Counted from the first letter of the stretch, positions 53,474-62,238 are shown. The stretch is 64,000 nucleotides of DNA from Bacillota bacterium (GCA_026627065.1 JAPNUO010000008.1:1-64000), one strand, 5' to 3'. Notes: generated by a model from the letters alone, not told the origin. Numbers and translations are program-made.

Positions 53474-53731
53474 ATGCGAATGAGCGAGCTCGCATCCAAA
53501 GACATTATTAACCTCACGACCGGAATCCGCATCGGATCGGTCGGCGACAGCGATTTGGTGATCAATCCTGAGACGGGAGCCATTGAAGCGATTGTGGTGA
53601 CCCCGCGTGGGAGACTAAATCGGGGCCAGCGCATTGAAATCCCCTGGAAGGCCATCCGGCGCATCGGCCCCGAAGTGATGATCGTGGATTTGGGCGATAT
53701 GCCAAAACTCGCAAGCCCTGGGGGAAACTGA
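53474..53731 (+). CDS. ymxH: YlmC/YmxH-family PRC-barrel protein
   Basis: An 85-residue PRC-barrel domain protein. MRMSELASKDIINLTTG followed by RIGSVGDSDL and IEIPWKAIRRIGPEVMIVD is typical for the sporulation-associated YlmC/YmxH group; molecular function is unknown. Position after mlpA agrees with ymxH of Bacillus. GGAGGGG precedes ATG 53474. Confidence 0.9.
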   Translation: MRMSELASKDIINLTTGIRIGSVGDSDLVINPETGAIEAIVVTPRGRLNRGQRIEIPWKAIRRIGPEVMIVDLGDMPKLASPGGN

Positions 53732-53794
53732 CTGTGTGAACCGGCCGTCTCCCTTGAATACTACCCAGGCACAAGTCAAAAAGGGGGGCGTCGG

Positions 53795-54274
53795 ATGGCC
53801 AAAACTGTGGTTGGAGCGTTTCAAGATCAGGAAACGGCGGATAAGGTGGTGCAGGAACTCGAACATCGAGGCGTGTCGGATAAGAAGATTTCGGTCGTCT
53901 CTCGCCATCATGGGCGCACGGAAGAAGGGCATCCTACCGGCCATGGCACGCACAATTTGTCCAGTGGGATAGGATGGGGGGCGGCCGCCGGCGGGGCGGT
54001 AGGTTTATTGGCCAGCGCGGGAGCGCTCGCGATTCCGGGAATCGGCCCCATCTTGGCCATGGGACCGTTGGCAGCCACGCTGACAGGGGCTGCGACGGGG
54101 GGATTAGTGGGAGCGTTAATGGACTACGGAATCCCCAAGCAGGAAAGTGAGCGCTTGGAACAAAGCGTCAAAGAAGGCGACGTTTTGGTCATGGTTCAAA
54201 CGGACGAACAGGAAATTGAACGCGCCAAGGAGCTCTTTCAGGACCATGGCGCCCGCGACATCTACGTACACTAG
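53795..54274 (+). CDS. General stress protein 17M-like protein with glycine-zipper membrane segment
   Basis: A 159-residue protein: an N-terminal small alpha/beta domain (VVGAFQDQETADKVVQELEH, as in GSP17M-like proteins), a glycine/alanine-rich hydrophobic core (about residues 60-110, with repeated GxxxG spacing), and a second alpha/beta half (DVLVMVQTDEQEIERAKELF). Probably membrane-associated, stress-related; function unknown. A strong terminator follows 22 bases after the stop. Confidence 0.75.
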   Translation: MAKTVVGAFQDQETADKVVQELEHRGVSDKKISVVSRHHGRTEEGHPTGHGTHNLSSGIGWGAAAGGAVGLLASAGALAIPGIGPILAMGPLAATLTGAATGGLVGALMDYGIPKQESERLEQSVKEGDVLVMVQTDEQEIERAKELFQDHGARDIYVH

Positions 54275-54296
54275 TGAGCCCCTCGGTCACCAGAAA

Positions 54297-54328
54297 AGCA
54301 GGTGCTTTAAACAGCACCTGCTTTTTTA
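54297..54328 (+). terminator. Strong intrinsic terminator before the dipicolinate operon
   Basis: Perfect ten-base-pair stem AGCAGGTGCT/AGCACCTGCT, six-base loop, then CTTTTTTATT. It isolates the dpa operon from upstream transcription. Confidence 0.95.
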
Positions 54329-54362
54329 TTGGGGGCGCTGGCGACTTTTTTACGCAGCGGGC

Positions 54363-54390
54363 ACAGAGCCAGGGGGCAACTCGTATGATA
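54363..54390 (+). promoter_or_regulatory. Candidate sigma-K promoter of dpaAB
   Basis: AC (54363-54364), 17 bases, CGTATGATA. Apart from G for A at the second -10 position this is the Bacillus sigma-K pattern AC-N17-CATANNNTA. It lies between the upstream terminator and dpaA (25 bases before its ATG). In Bacillus subtilis the spoVF operon is sigma-K dependent. Confidence 0.6.
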
Positions 54391-54414
54391 CAGCGAGGAG
54401 ATGGGAGGAGAGCA

Positions 54415-55308
54415 ATGCACAATATTGTCGTAGCGGGCGGTGACACCCGCGATATTTGGCTTGCCCATATGCTCAAAGAGCGTGGGCATCGGGTGTGGAG
54501 CTGGGGCATGCGCGATTCAGGGATTCCGCCCTACGGCTCCAACGATCCGAATCCTGATGTGTTCATCGGGCCCATGACGGGCATTGACGAGGGCGGCGTG
54601 ATGGAGACCATCGATGGGCCGCTCGTGATGACGCCCGAATGGTTAGACCGCATGGCTCCGCAGGGCCTAGTAGCGGCCGGGCTTCTGGCCGATCCCGTGC
54701 TTACCTGGTGCCGGGACCGTCAGCTAAAAACTGTGGAATATCGGCAGCTGACCAGCTTTATGTGGCTGAACGCCGTACCCACCGCGGAAGGGGCGCTTAA
54801 AGCCGCCATCGGGTTGTCAGGATATACGCTTTTTGGCCGCCCCCTGGGCATTATTGGCTTTGGCCGCGTCGGCCTGGTGTTGGCGGACCGACTGCAGCGC
54901 TACGGAAGCGAACCCATCGTCTTCGAACGACACGGCGAAAAGCGGGCGATGGCGCGCGCGCTGGGATTCAAGGCCTATTCCCTGGAGGTCTGGCCGTTGC
55001 CCGAAGTCGACGGCGTATTTAACACAGTGCCCGCACCAGTGCTGGACCAGCATTGGTTCGAGGGCGAACGGCCATTTTGGGTCATTGACCTCGCCTCAAT
55101 GCCTGGAGGGCTCATCCCCCAGCTTCGCGACAACCCCTTAGTTGCTTCGCGTTATCAACACATTTTAAGTATTCCGGGAAAAATCGCGCCGGTACGCGCA
55201 GCTGAAATTATTTGGGAAACCTTGGCGTTATGGCTTGAGGAGGAGTGGCGAGATGAAAAGATTAGCCGGGGTGAGAATTGGGATCGCCATGGCGGCTTCG
55301 CACTGTAA
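54415..55308 (+). CDS. dpaA: Dipicolinate synthase subunit A
   Basis: A 297-residue NAD(P)-binding subunit (SpoVFA) that with DpaB makes dipicolinic acid from a dihydrodipicolinate-pathway intermediate in the mother cell; the product accumulates in the spore core. VVAGGDTRDIWLA at the start, and GIIGFGRVGLVLADRL (Rossmann motif) near residue 145 are typical. ATG 54415 follows GGGAGGAG. It overlaps dpaB by 56 bases. Confidence 0.96.
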   Translation: MHNIVVAGGDTRDIWLAHMLKERGHRVWSWGMRDSGIPPYGSNDPNPDVFIGPMTGIDEGGVMETIDGPLVMTPEWLDRMAPQGLVAAGLLADPVLTWCRDRQLKTVEYRQLTSFMWLNAVPTAEGALKAAIGLSGYTLFGRPLGIIGFGRVGLVLADRLQRYGSEPIVFERHGEKRAMARALGFKAYSLEVWPLPEVDGVFNTVPAPVLDQHWFEGERPFWVIDLASMPGGLIPQLRDNPLVASRYQHILSIPGKIAPVRAAEIIWETLALWLEEEWRDEKISRGENWDRHGGFAL

Positions 55309-55843
55309 TTTGGGACGCGCAGTCGATACAATAGAAGAGTTGGTAGGCGAAGGAGCCGAAGTGACGCCTATTGTGTCGGGAAGCATTTTGGCGGTCGAAA
55401 CGCGGTTTGGCACGCCAGACTACTGGCGCGCTCGCATTACGGCTACTGCAGGTCGGGAGCCCCTGGTGAGCATTCCCGAGGTGGAGCCAAGCGGCCCGCA
55501 GCATTGGTTTGATGTCGTGCTGGTCATGCCGTGCACCGGTAATACCGTGGCCAAAATCGCGAATGCCATTAATGACTCCCCGGTCACGATGGCGGTCAAA
55601 GCGCAGCTGCGCAATGGCCGTCCGGTAGTGCTGGCGATTACCTCCAATGATTTGTTGGGGATGAATGCCGTCAATTTAGGGCGTCTTTTGGCCTGCCGCA
55701 ACATTTATTTTGTGCCGTTTGGTCAGGACGATCCGGTGAAAAAGCCTCGGTCGCTCGATGCCCATTTAGAATTAACGGTGCCCAGCATTGAAGCGGCATT
55801 GCGAGGTGAACAAGTGCAGCCGATCCTGGTGCCATGGCAATAG
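55253..55843 (+). CDS. dpaB: Dipicolinate synthase subunit B
   Basis: A 196-residue flavoprotein-fold subunit (SpoVFB). GIAMAASHCNLGRAVDTIEE near the start and VMPCTGNTVAKIANAINDSPVT in the middle identify the family. ATG 55253 has GAGGAGG upstream. Encoded with dpaA, asd and dapG, which supply the aspartate-derived precursor. Confidence 0.96.
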   Translation: MKRLAGVRIGIAMAASHCNLGRAVDTIEELVGEGAEVTPIVSGSILAVETRFGTPDYWRARITATAGREPLVSIPEVEPSGPQHWFDVVLVMPCTGNTVAKIANAINDSPVTMAVKAQLRNGRPVVLAITSNDLLGMNAVNLGRLLACRNIYFVPFGQDDPVKKPRSLDAHLELTVPSIEAALRGEQVQPILVPWQ

Positions 55844-55855
55844 GAGAGTGAAGAC

Positions 55856-56866
55856 GTGTCAGGATATCGCATTGCCATCGTCGGAGCAACCGGGCTGGTT
55901 GGCCAAACCTTGCTGCAAGTGCTCGCCGACTACCGCCTTCCCCTAGCTGAGTTGGTTCCCCTGGCGCGCGAAGGGCAAGGGCGCCGCGTTCGGTTCGGCA
56001 ACGAGGAACTTGCCGTCGAGCCCCTGGATGCGATGGATTGGCGCCGCGTCGAGGTCGCTTTTTTTGCCGCCGGCAATCCCGTGAGCGAGGCCTATGTCCC
56101 AGAAGCCCTACGCCATCAGGTCACGGTCATCGATAAATCGAGCCGTTGGCGCATGGACCCTGAGATCCCCCTGGTCGTGCCGCAAGTCAATCGCCACGCG
56201 ATTGGAGACGCGCCTTTAATTGCGAGCCCCAATTGCTCGACCATCCAGTTGGTCATTGCGCTGGCACCCATTTATCGCCGCTATGGCTTGAAGCGGGTGA
56301 TTGTGTCCACGTACCAGTCGGTCTCGGGAACGGGACGAGAAGCGGTCGTCGAGCTTGAGGAGGAAATCCGCGCGCACGTGGAAGGGAAAACGTACGCACC
56401 TCAGGTGTATCCGGTGCCTATTGCCCAGAACGTGCTGGCGTATTGCGACGCCTTTGGTGAACAGGATTATACCGGGGAAGAGTGGAAACTCATGCGGGAG
56501 ACGCCCAAGATTCTCGGCACGCCGGTGCGCCTTAGCGCGACCGCCGTGCGAGTGCCGGTCCAGGTGGGTCATGCGGAGTCCGTGTATCTAGAGACTGAAC
56601 GTCCCTGGGCGTTGGACGAAATTCGCGACCTCCTTCAACACAGTCCGGCCATCCGGGTTGTCGACGATCCAGGAGCAGGCCTGGTGCCGACGCCCCTTGA
56701 TGCCGCAGGCCAAGACGACGTCCTGGTCGGGCGCCTCCGACGGGATCCGTATGAAGCCAATGGCTTACACATGTTTGTGGTGGCCGACAATTTGCGCCGG
56801 GGCGCGGCGACCAATGCGATCGACATCATGCTTGCGATTGCCGATCGGTGGAATTTGGGAGGCTAA
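55856..56866 (+). CDS. asd: Aspartate-semialdehyde dehydrogenase
   Basis: A 336-residue enzyme reducing aspartyl phosphate to aspartate semialdehyde, the branch point to lysine, DPA, methionine and threonine. GATGLVGQTLLQVL binds NADPH; SPNCSTIQLV (about residue 122-131) carries the catalytic cysteine; EEWKLMRETPKIL and PVQVGHAESVY hold the later conserved residues. GTG 55856 follows AGGAGAG. Overlaps nothing but stands 5 bases before the dapG start. Confidence 0.96.
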   Translation: MSGYRIAIVGATGLVGQTLLQVLADYRLPLAELVPLAREGQGRRVRFGNEELAVEPLDAMDWRRVEVAFFAAGNPVSEAYVPEALRHQVTVIDKSSRWRMDPEIPLVVPQVNRHAIGDAPLIASPNCSTIQLVIALAPIYRRYGLKRVIVSTYQSVSGTGREAVVELEEEIRAHVEGKTYAPQVYPVPIAQNVLAYCDAFGEQDYTGEEWKLMRETPKILGTPVRLSATAVRVPVQVGHAESVYLETERPWALDEIRDLLQHSPAIRVVDDPGAGLVPTPLDAAGQDDVLVGRLRRDPYEANGLHMFVVADNLRRGAATNAIDIMLAIADRWNLGG

Positions 56867-56871
56867 GACGC

Positions 56872-58119
56872 TTGAGAATTATCGTGCAGAAATTTGGCGG
56901 AACGTCAGTCCGCGACGCGTCCCAGAGATCGATTGTGGCGGAGTGGGTCAGCGGGGCCGTCGAGCGTGGATACCACCCGGTTGTGGTGGTCTCCGCCATG
57001 GGTCGTCAAGGCGATCCCTACGCAACAGACACGTTGTTGGGTTTGTTGGCCGCGCTGCCCCAGGCGCCTGCCACCGAAACAGACTTGCTATTGCACTGCG
57101 GCGAGATCATCAGCGCAGTGGTGATGGCCGGGCATTTGCGCCAGGTCGGGTTGAGTCCCGAAGTCATGACCGGCGCGCGGGCAGGAATTTTGACTGACGA
57201 TCGGCATGGCGATGCCCAAATTATCCGGCTAGAACCCGAGCGGGTGCTAGCGGCCCTGGAAGACGGGCGCGTGCCGGTGGTCGCGGGATTTCAGGGCCTT
57301 GGCAGCGACGGGCTGGTGACCACCCTGGGTCGGGGCGGGAGCGACACGACGGCGGTGGCCTTGGGGGCGGCGCTCGGAGCGGAGGTGGTGGAGATCTTTA
57401 CCGATGTTGACGGCATCAAAACGGCAGATCCGCGGATCGTGCCCGAAGCCCGCACCATCCGAGAAATGGATTATCACGAGGTGTTCCAGCTGGCCAATTT
57501 GGGAGCGCGCGTGATTCATCCGCGAGCCGTCGAAATGGCACGGCAGTTCTCCGTGCCCGTGCGCATTCGCTCGACGTTTTCCACTGCCGATGGCACCTTA
57601 GTTGGACCAGGCAAGCGCGTCTGGGATCCGTGGGGACATCGCGATCCCGCGCATGCCGTGACAGGCGTCACCCAACTTAGCGATCTCATTCAGTTCCGCG
57701 TGTGGCCTCCTCATCATGAGCCGGAAAACTGGAGCTACCAACTGTTTGACTTATTAGGAAAACGCGGCGTGTCGGTCGACCTCATCAATATGTTCCCAGA
57801 ACAGGTCTTTTTTTGTGTTAACGGGCCGCAGCGTTCGTTGGTGGAAGCGACCCTAAAGGAATTGGCATACCCGTTTGAAGTGTATGACAACCGGGCCAAG
57901 GTATCCATTGTGGGATCTGCCATTGAGGGACTCCCTGGGGTGGTGGGTCGCGTGATGGAAGCCTTGGCTCGCGAAAATATTCGCGTGCTGCAGTCTTCCG
58001 ACTCCCATGCAACCATCACCTTGTTGCTTGACAAAAAGGACATGGAGGCGGCAGTGCGGGCGCTGCACCAGCAGTTTGGCTTGCATGAAGAATTGGCCCC
58101 CTCGCGCGTGGACCATTAG
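56872..58119 (+). CDS. dapG: Aspartate kinase
   Basis: A 415-residue aspartokinase. [11 protein letters not shown] at the start, [26 protein letters not shown] for the active site, and two C-terminal ACT domains for feedback control (around residues 270-405). Start TTG 56872 has GGGAGG ten bases upstream. By context it corresponds to the DPA/diaminopimelate-linked DapG of Bacillus. dapA, which follows dapG in Bacillus, is missing here. Confidence 0.94.
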   Translation: MRIIVQKFGGTSVRDASQRSIVAEWVSGAVERGYHPVVVVSAMGRQGDPYATDTLLGLLAALPQAPATETDLLLHCGEIISAVVMAGHLRQVGLSPEVMTGARAGILTDDRHGDAQIIRLEPERVLAALEDGRVPVVAGFQGLGSDGLVTTLGRGGSDTTAVALGAALGAEVVEIFTDVDGIKTADPRIVPEARTIREMDYHEVFQLANLGARVIHPRAVEMARQFSVPVRIRSTFSTADGTLVGPGKRVWDPWGHRDPAHAVTGVTQLSDLIQFRVWPPHHEPENWSYQLFDLLGKRGVSVDLINMFPEQVFFCVNGPQRSLVEATLKELAYPFEVYDNRAKVSIVGSAIEGLPGVVGRVMEALARENIRVLQSSDSHATITLLLDKKDMEAAVRALHQQFGLHEELAPSRVDH

Positions 58120-58123
58120 GCTC

Positions 58124-58144
58124 GGCCCCGGTTTTTCCGGGGCC
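58124..58144 (+). terminator. GC-rich hairpin after dapG
   Basis: Perfect eight-base-pair stem GGCCCCGG/CCGGGGCC with a TTTTT loop, five bases after the stop. No T tract follows, so termination is uncertain; it may mark the operon end or act as a stabiliser. The rest of 58145-58490 holds no secure gene. Confidence 0.5.
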
Positions 58145-58338
58145 CCGCCGCCTAGCTCCGCGCCCCCTCCGGGTGCTATCGCCGCGGCGAAACAGCGTTA
58201 GGTGACGGCCGGGGGCGAATGGCTGTGCCCGGGTACCTCGGCAGGGACTGTCAGGTGGCAAACACGTGCGCGAGCCGTGGGCGGTGGATGCCCGGCGGCG
58301 TCGCGCCTGACCGTTCCCACGGCCACCGCAGACAGCCT

Positions 58339-58476
58339 TTAACCATAAACGATATGGGCGCTCAGTTCGTCTGAGTCTCTTCCACGCCGATCGACTCCCA
58401 CCCACGGTATTCCCAGGCCGTGCAAGGCCTCCTTGTCGCGACTCCGCCAAGACGATGCGTCCCCCAGGATTATCAT
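58339..58476 (-). CDS. Possible 45-residue protein of unknown function
   Basis: A minus-strand frame from ATG 58476 reads MIILGDASSWRSRDKEA and continues in protein-like sequence to a TAA at 58339. No clear ribosome binding site precedes it, and nothing on the plus strand competes. It may be a small gene or a relic. No family recognised. Confidence 0.2.
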   Translation of the reverse strand: MIILGDASSWRSRDKEALHGLGIPWVGVDRRGRDSDELSAHIVYG

Positions 58477-58491
58477 AGCGCCCCGACTTCG

Positions 58492-58520
58492 TTGCAATTT
58501 CTGGTGAAAGGCACTATAAT
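58492..58520 (+). promoter_or_regulatory. Sigma-A promoter of the RNase J gene
   Basis: TTGCAA, 17 bases, perfect TATAAT. The best vegetative promoter in the window. It leaves an untranslated leader of about 160 bases. Confidence 0.88.
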
Positions 58521-58526
58521 ACAAAA

Positions 58527-58652
58527 GATGACTTAGTGCTCGGAGGGAAAGAAGAACCTGACAGCAGGCAAGATGGCGATCGGGGCCTGCAAGTGAGGTT
58601 TACGTGTGTTGACCCCTGGCATAAGTCCCTAGTCTGAGACTAGGGGCGTTTT
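58527..58652 (+). promoter_or_regulatory. Structured leader of the RNase J gene with terminator-like hairpin
   Basis: Two stems are clear: GCAGGC/GCCTGC (near 58566-58591), and further down CCCTAGTC/GACTAGGG (58627-58634 with 58638-58645) followed by GCGTTTTCTT. The second has the form of an intrinsic terminator placed 35-40 bases before the coding start, so the leader could work as an attenuator or riboswitch. I could not match it to lysine, T-box, SAM or purine leaders. Confidence 0.55.
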
Positions 58653-58686
58653 CTTGTGCGTCGCGACATTGTGGGAGGTGATAACG

Positions 58687-60360
58687 CTGGGTACGCGTTT
58701 GGCAGCGGGCAAGCTGCAGTTTATTCCCCTGGGTGGGCTGGGGGAGATTGGCAAAAATATGGCAGCGGTGGTTCACGGCAACGATATTATCCTCATTGAC
58801 GCGGGACTAGCCTTTCCGGAAGAGGACATGCCAGGCATCGATATTGTGTTGCCGGATATTTCCTATTTATTGGAAAACCGCGAGCGGGTTCGCGCCATTT
58901 TTCTGACTCACGGTCACGAAGATCATATCGGGGCTCTGCCTTATGTTTTGCGCCAGCTCAACGTGCCGGTATATGGCGCGCGCCTGACATTAGGCATGGT
59001 TGATTTGAAATTGCAGGAGCATCAAATCGCGCTCCACCCCGAGTCGCGCGCTGTCGAACCGGGCGAGGTGGTGCGCGTCGGCAGTTTTTCGGTGGAGCTC
59101 TTTCGGGTCAACCATTCGATTCCGGATGCGAGGGGCCTCATCATCAAAACTCCGGTCGGCACCGTCGTCCACACGGGGGATTTTAAATTCGACCACACTC
59201 CGGTCGACGGGCGAGTGGCCGATTTTCACCGTCTTGCCGAGATTGGCCGGGAAGGCGTCCTGCTTCTCCTCTCGGACAGCACCAACGCGGAGCGGCCCGG
59301 TTACACGCCATCGGAGCGGACGGTCGGCAAGACCTTCGACCGGGTCATGGAAACCGCCGAAGGACGCGTCATCGTGGCGTCGTTTGCGTCGCAGGTGCAT
59401 CGCATCCGTCAGGTGGTAGAAGCTGCCGTGCGCCATCGGCGGCGTGTTGCCGTGGTAGGCCGCAGCATGGAAAACGTGGTGCAGAAGGCCATTGAATTGG
59501 GATATCTGGAGTTTCCTCCGGGCACCTGGATGGACGTGGAAGAGATCAAGAAGCTTCCCGCCAATCAAATTGTCATTGTCACCACCGGGTCTCAAGGAGA
59601 ACCCATGTCTGCCTTAACGCGAATGTCTACCGCCGATCATCGCAAGGTGACGATCATCCCTGGCGACACGGTGATTATTTCGGCCACGGCCATTCCGGGC
59701 AACGAAAAATATGTGTCCCGAACTGTGGACAACTTGTATCGCTTGGGCGCGCATGTGGTGTATGGAGCGGCGGCCAATATTCACGTCTCCGGGCATGCCT
59801 GCCAGGAAGAGCTCAAACTGATGCTCAATTTGGTGCGCCCTCGGTTCTTCATTCCCGTGCACGGCGAGTACCGCCATTTGGTGCACCACGCCCAGTTGGC
59901 CCGAGATGTCGGGATGGACCCGGCGCACGTTCTGGTGGGCGAGAATGGTGCCATCTTCGAGTTTACCAAGGACTCCGGAGCGATTGTCGGGTCGGTGACG
60001 GCAGGCAAAGTGCTGGTGGACGGCATGGGCGTGGGAGATGTCGGCAACATTGTGCTGCGGGACCGCAAGCAGCTGTCCAACGACGGCATCCTTATCGTCG
60101 TTGTCGGGATGGACGCTCAGAGCGGGCTTTTGGTGTCGGGACCCGATATTGTGTCGCGGGGGTTTGTGTACGTGCGTGAGTCCGAGGCGCTCTTGGATGA
60201 GGCACGCCAACGCGTCAAGGTGGCGCTGAACCAACTCGAAGGCAACAACCTTTCGGAGTGGTCGTCCATCAAAGGGGCGGTGCGGGAAACCTTAGGGCGA
60301 TTCTTGTGGGAACGGACCAAGCGGCGCCCCATGATTCTTCCCATTATCATGGAGGTTTAG
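58687..60360 (+). CDS. rnj: Ribonuclease J
   Basis: A 557-residue metallo-beta-lactamase-fold nuclease with 5'-3' exo- and endonucleolytic activity in mRNA decay and rRNA maturation. FIPLGGLGEIGKNM at the start, the zinc motif LTHGHEDHIGALPY near residue 74, DFKFDHTPVDG, and the beta-CASP domain with HVSGHACQEELKLML and FIPVHGEYRHL. By position it corresponds to rnjB of Bacillus. Ribosome binding site GGGAGGTGATAACG precedes CTG 58687 by eight bases; GTG 58678 overlaps the site and GTG 58654 would add unconserved residues. True start unproven. Confidence 0.93.
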   Translation: MGTRLAAGKLQFIPLGGLGEIGKNMAAVVHGNDIILIDAGLAFPEEDMPGIDIVLPDISYLLENRERVRAIFLTHGHEDHIGALPYVLRQLNVPVYGARLTLGMVDLKLQEHQIALHPESRAVEPGEVVRVGSFSVELFRVNHSIPDARGLIIKTPVGTVVHTGDFKFDHTPVDGRVADFHRLAEIGREGVLLLLSDSTNAERPGYTPSERTVGKTFDRVMETAEGRVIVASFASQVHRIRQVVEAAVRHRRRVAVVGRSMENVVQKAIELGYLEFPPGTWMDVEEIKKLPANQIVIVTTGSQGEPMSALTRMSTADHRKVTIIPGDTVIISATAIPGNEKYVSRTVDNLYRLGAHVVYGAAANIHVSGHACQEELKLMLNLVRPRFFIPVHGEYRHLVHHAQLARDVGMDPAHVLVGENGAIFEFTKDSGAIVGSVTAGKVLVDGMGVGDVGNIVLRDRKQLSNDGILIVVVGMDAQSGLLVSGPDIVSRGFVYVRESEALLDEARQRVKVALNQLEGNNLSEWSSIKGAVRETLGRFLWERTKRRPMILPIIMEV

Positions 60361-60831
60361 CTAGGCGGACTGCGCGCGATTTGAAGGGGTCAGGACGAGC
60401 AGAATGTGAACGTCGGGACTGACCAGCAGCGCTTTGACCTCCACGCGGTACACGCGGTCGCCAATGGCGATCCGCCGATCCTGGAGCAGATGGTAAAGCA
60501 GGGGCAGCTTCACCGCGTTGAGCGGCATGCCCAAGAGGGTTTCGGTGTACGGCTGCAAAGCCACCTCGATGTCGATGAGGGGGACCGGACTTTTGACCAC
60601 GTCGAGTGTAATCGTCTGGACGTAGGTCGCCTGCTGGTGCGCCCGGTTGATTGCAGCGAGTTGGTCCTTGAGGCGCATGACTTCGCGATGCCATCGTCCC
60701 GCCTCTAACTGAGCGAGGCGCGCGCGTTGATCCGCGTCGACGCGAGATTGCCAGGTGCGGGCTTGCACCAGACTGGCGCCGAGGAGCGTTCCCGCAAGCA
60801 AAAAGGCGAGTTTGACTCCCGGGCGGGCCAT
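60361..60831 (-). CDS. YtrI-like sporulation membrane protein
   Basis: A 156-residue protein with an N-terminal transmembrane segment (about residues 7-24), an arginine- and glutamine-rich coiled-coil (about 27-70) and a C-terminal alpha/beta part. Sequence similarity alone is weak, but it lies directly behind ytrH with a one-base-overlap start (TAATG), the order and architecture of ytrH-ytrI, whose products are needed for efficient sporulation in Bacillus. Convergent with rnj, with no spacer between the stops. Confidence 0.6.
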   Translation of the reverse strand: MARPGVKLAFLLAGTLLGASLVQARTWQSRVDADQRARLAQLEAGRWHREVMRLKDQLAAINRAHQQATYVQTITLDVVKSPVPLIDIEVALQPYTETLLGMPLNAVKLPLLYHLLQDRRIAIGDRVYRVEVKALLVSPDVHILLVLTPSNRAQSA

Positions 60832-61169
60832 TATGCCATCATCCACCAGCGGATGAGCCAGTAGCCGAGTTCAGCTCCAGCATAAGCCGCCAAGATGGTC
60901 AGTCCCCCTTTGACTAGATCAGTCATGGCTCGTTGGGTTAGGCTGTGCTCAATATGTTCGAGGGCGCTAATGGTTCCGCCGATGGCAATGGCCACGGCCC
61001 AGATTCGGATTTTGAAGGCAATTTGACTGGCGTCGGCCGAAGCCGGATGGCCCGCCAGCCAATTGCCCAAGGCCCCGAGGAGTCCGCCGCCCAGCGTGAT
61101 GCCCAGGGCCAACAGCATTGGCGGCGCCACCAGCGCACCTACTCTCGGGGCGATAAGCCACCACCGCAT
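60831..61169 (-). CDS. ytrH: Sporulation membrane protein YtrH
   Basis: A 112-residue integral membrane protein with three hydrophobic segments (LALGITLGGGLLGALGNWL, IWAVAIAIGGTISALEHIE, and the C-terminal IRWWMMA region), matching the YtrH family. ATG 61169 has GGGGGG six bases upstream; ATG 61175 overlaps that site. A sigma-E-like promoter lies in front. Divergent from tepA. Confidence 0.85.
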   Translation of the reverse strand: MRWWLIAPRVGALVAPPMLLALGITLGGGLLGALGNWLAGHPASADASQIAFKIRIWAVAIAIGGTISALEHIEHSLTQRAMTDLVKGGLTILAAYAGAELGYWLIRWWMMA

Positions 61170-61185
61170 GTGCATCCCCCCGTTA

Positions 61186-61213
61186 CTTTTATGCGGACGG
61201 GCGGCTAATATCA
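61186..61213 (-). promoter_or_regulatory. Candidate sigma-E promoter of ytrHI
   Basis: On the minus strand: TGATATT, 13 bases, CATAAAAG. The -35 matches the Bacillus sigma-E KMATATT at six of seven and the -10 resembles CATACAHT. Spacing is one base short of usual. ytrH is sigma-E controlled in Bacillus. Confidence 0.5.
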
Positions 61214-61267
61214 CTCGCTTTTGGGACACACTAGTCGACAGTCAGCGACCTAGAGTGGAGGCGAGTT

Positions 61268-62026
61268 ATGGCGGTCCGACGGTCAATACGGATGCAAGGC
61301 GAATCGGAACCCGAGCCGCGGCGCAAAGCCAAGCAAAATGTGGCCGAAAATGTGACGGAATTTGGCACCACCCGCATTCCGTCCCAAAAGTCGCCCATTC
61401 ACACCTTAGTCATCATTGGGCAAATCGAAGGGCACATGGTGCTTCCCTCGCAGAACAAGACGACCAAGTATGAACACGTGATTCCGCAATTGGTGGCCAT
61501 TGAAGAAAACCCGGACATCGAGGGCTTGTTGTTAGTGCTGAACACGGTCGGGGGCGATGTGGAGGCCGGCTTGGCGCTCTCAGAAATGATCGCCAGCCTC
61601 TCCAAACCCAGCGTGTCTCTTGTGTTGGGCGGGGGGCACTCAATCGGGGTGCCGGTCGCGGTGTCCACGAATTACAGCTTTATTGCTCCGACTGCCACCA
61701 TGACCATTCATCCCATCCGCATGAACGGACTGGTGATTGGCGTTCCTCAAACCTACGAATATTTGGACAAGATGCAGGATCGGGTGGTCAACTTTGTCAC
61801 GCAGCACTCGCGCATCAAAGAGGAGAAATTTCGAGAGCTCATGTTTCGCACGGGGGAATTGGCCCGCGACATCGGAACCGTGCTGGTGGGGCAAGACGCG
61901 GTGGACGTGGAGCTCATCGATGCGGTCGGCGGTCTCGACGACGCGTTGGCGAAGCTCTATAGCCTCCTGCCCCAGCGATCCAAACCGGAGAAAAAGTCTG
62001 GTCAAAGGATGCGACGCGCGCCATGA
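61268..62026 (+). CDS. tepA: ClpP-fold serine protease-like protein TepA
   Basis: A 252-residue ClpP-superfamily protein. [14 protein letters not shown] and [17 protein letters not shown] are the family core, GGGHSIGVP near residue 122 carries the presumed nucleophile serine, and [11 protein letters not shown] the histidine. In Bacillus TepA is described as translocation-enhancing and lies next to spoIIIE as here. GTGGAGG precedes the ATG. Its stop overlaps ylzJ by four bases. Confidence 0.93.
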   Translation: MAVRRSIRMQGESEPEPRRKAKQNVAENVTEFGTTRIPSQKSPIHTLVIIGQIEGHMVLPSQNKTTKYEHVIPQLVAIEENPDIEGLLLVLNTVGGDVEAGLALSEMIASLSKPSVSLVLGGGHSIGVPVAVSTNYSFIAPTATMTIHPIRMNGLVIGVPQTYEYLDKMQDRVVNFVTQHSRIKEEKFRELMFRTGELARDIGTVLVGQDAVDVELIDAVGGLDDALAKLYSLLPQRSKPEKKSGQRMRRAP

Positions 62027-62238
62027 TCCTCTACACACCAGTCGCTTGGTCTGAAATCTTTCCGGCCCCGCCGGAGGAGTCGCCCCTAGTGCCGGTGACC
62101 GTGTCAGGCCGGTTATGTTTGGCGCGCCGCCGTGCGGACGGTGCGCTAGTCCTCGAGCGATTGCTGTCGACCGATCCTCGCGACTACCTGGATCCACGCT
62201 TTCAACCGCAAAGCGTCCTCAATATCACCCTACCCTAA
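62023..62238 (+). CDS. YlzJ-like small protein
   Basis: A 71-residue protein beginning [14 protein letters not shown], the signature of the YlzJ family found beside tepA and spoIIIE in spore formers. Function unknown. Start overlaps the tepA stop (ATGA). Confidence 0.8.
   Translation: MILYTPVAWSEIFPAPPEESPLVPVTVSGRLCLARRRADGALVLERLLSTDPRDYLDPRFQPQSVLNITLP

Noticed and set aside
58527..58652. Lysine riboswitch or T-box upstream of RNase J
   Set aside because: No T-box AGGGTGG-type motif, and no lysine-riboswitch core could be traced; the downstream gene is not in amino-acid metabolism.
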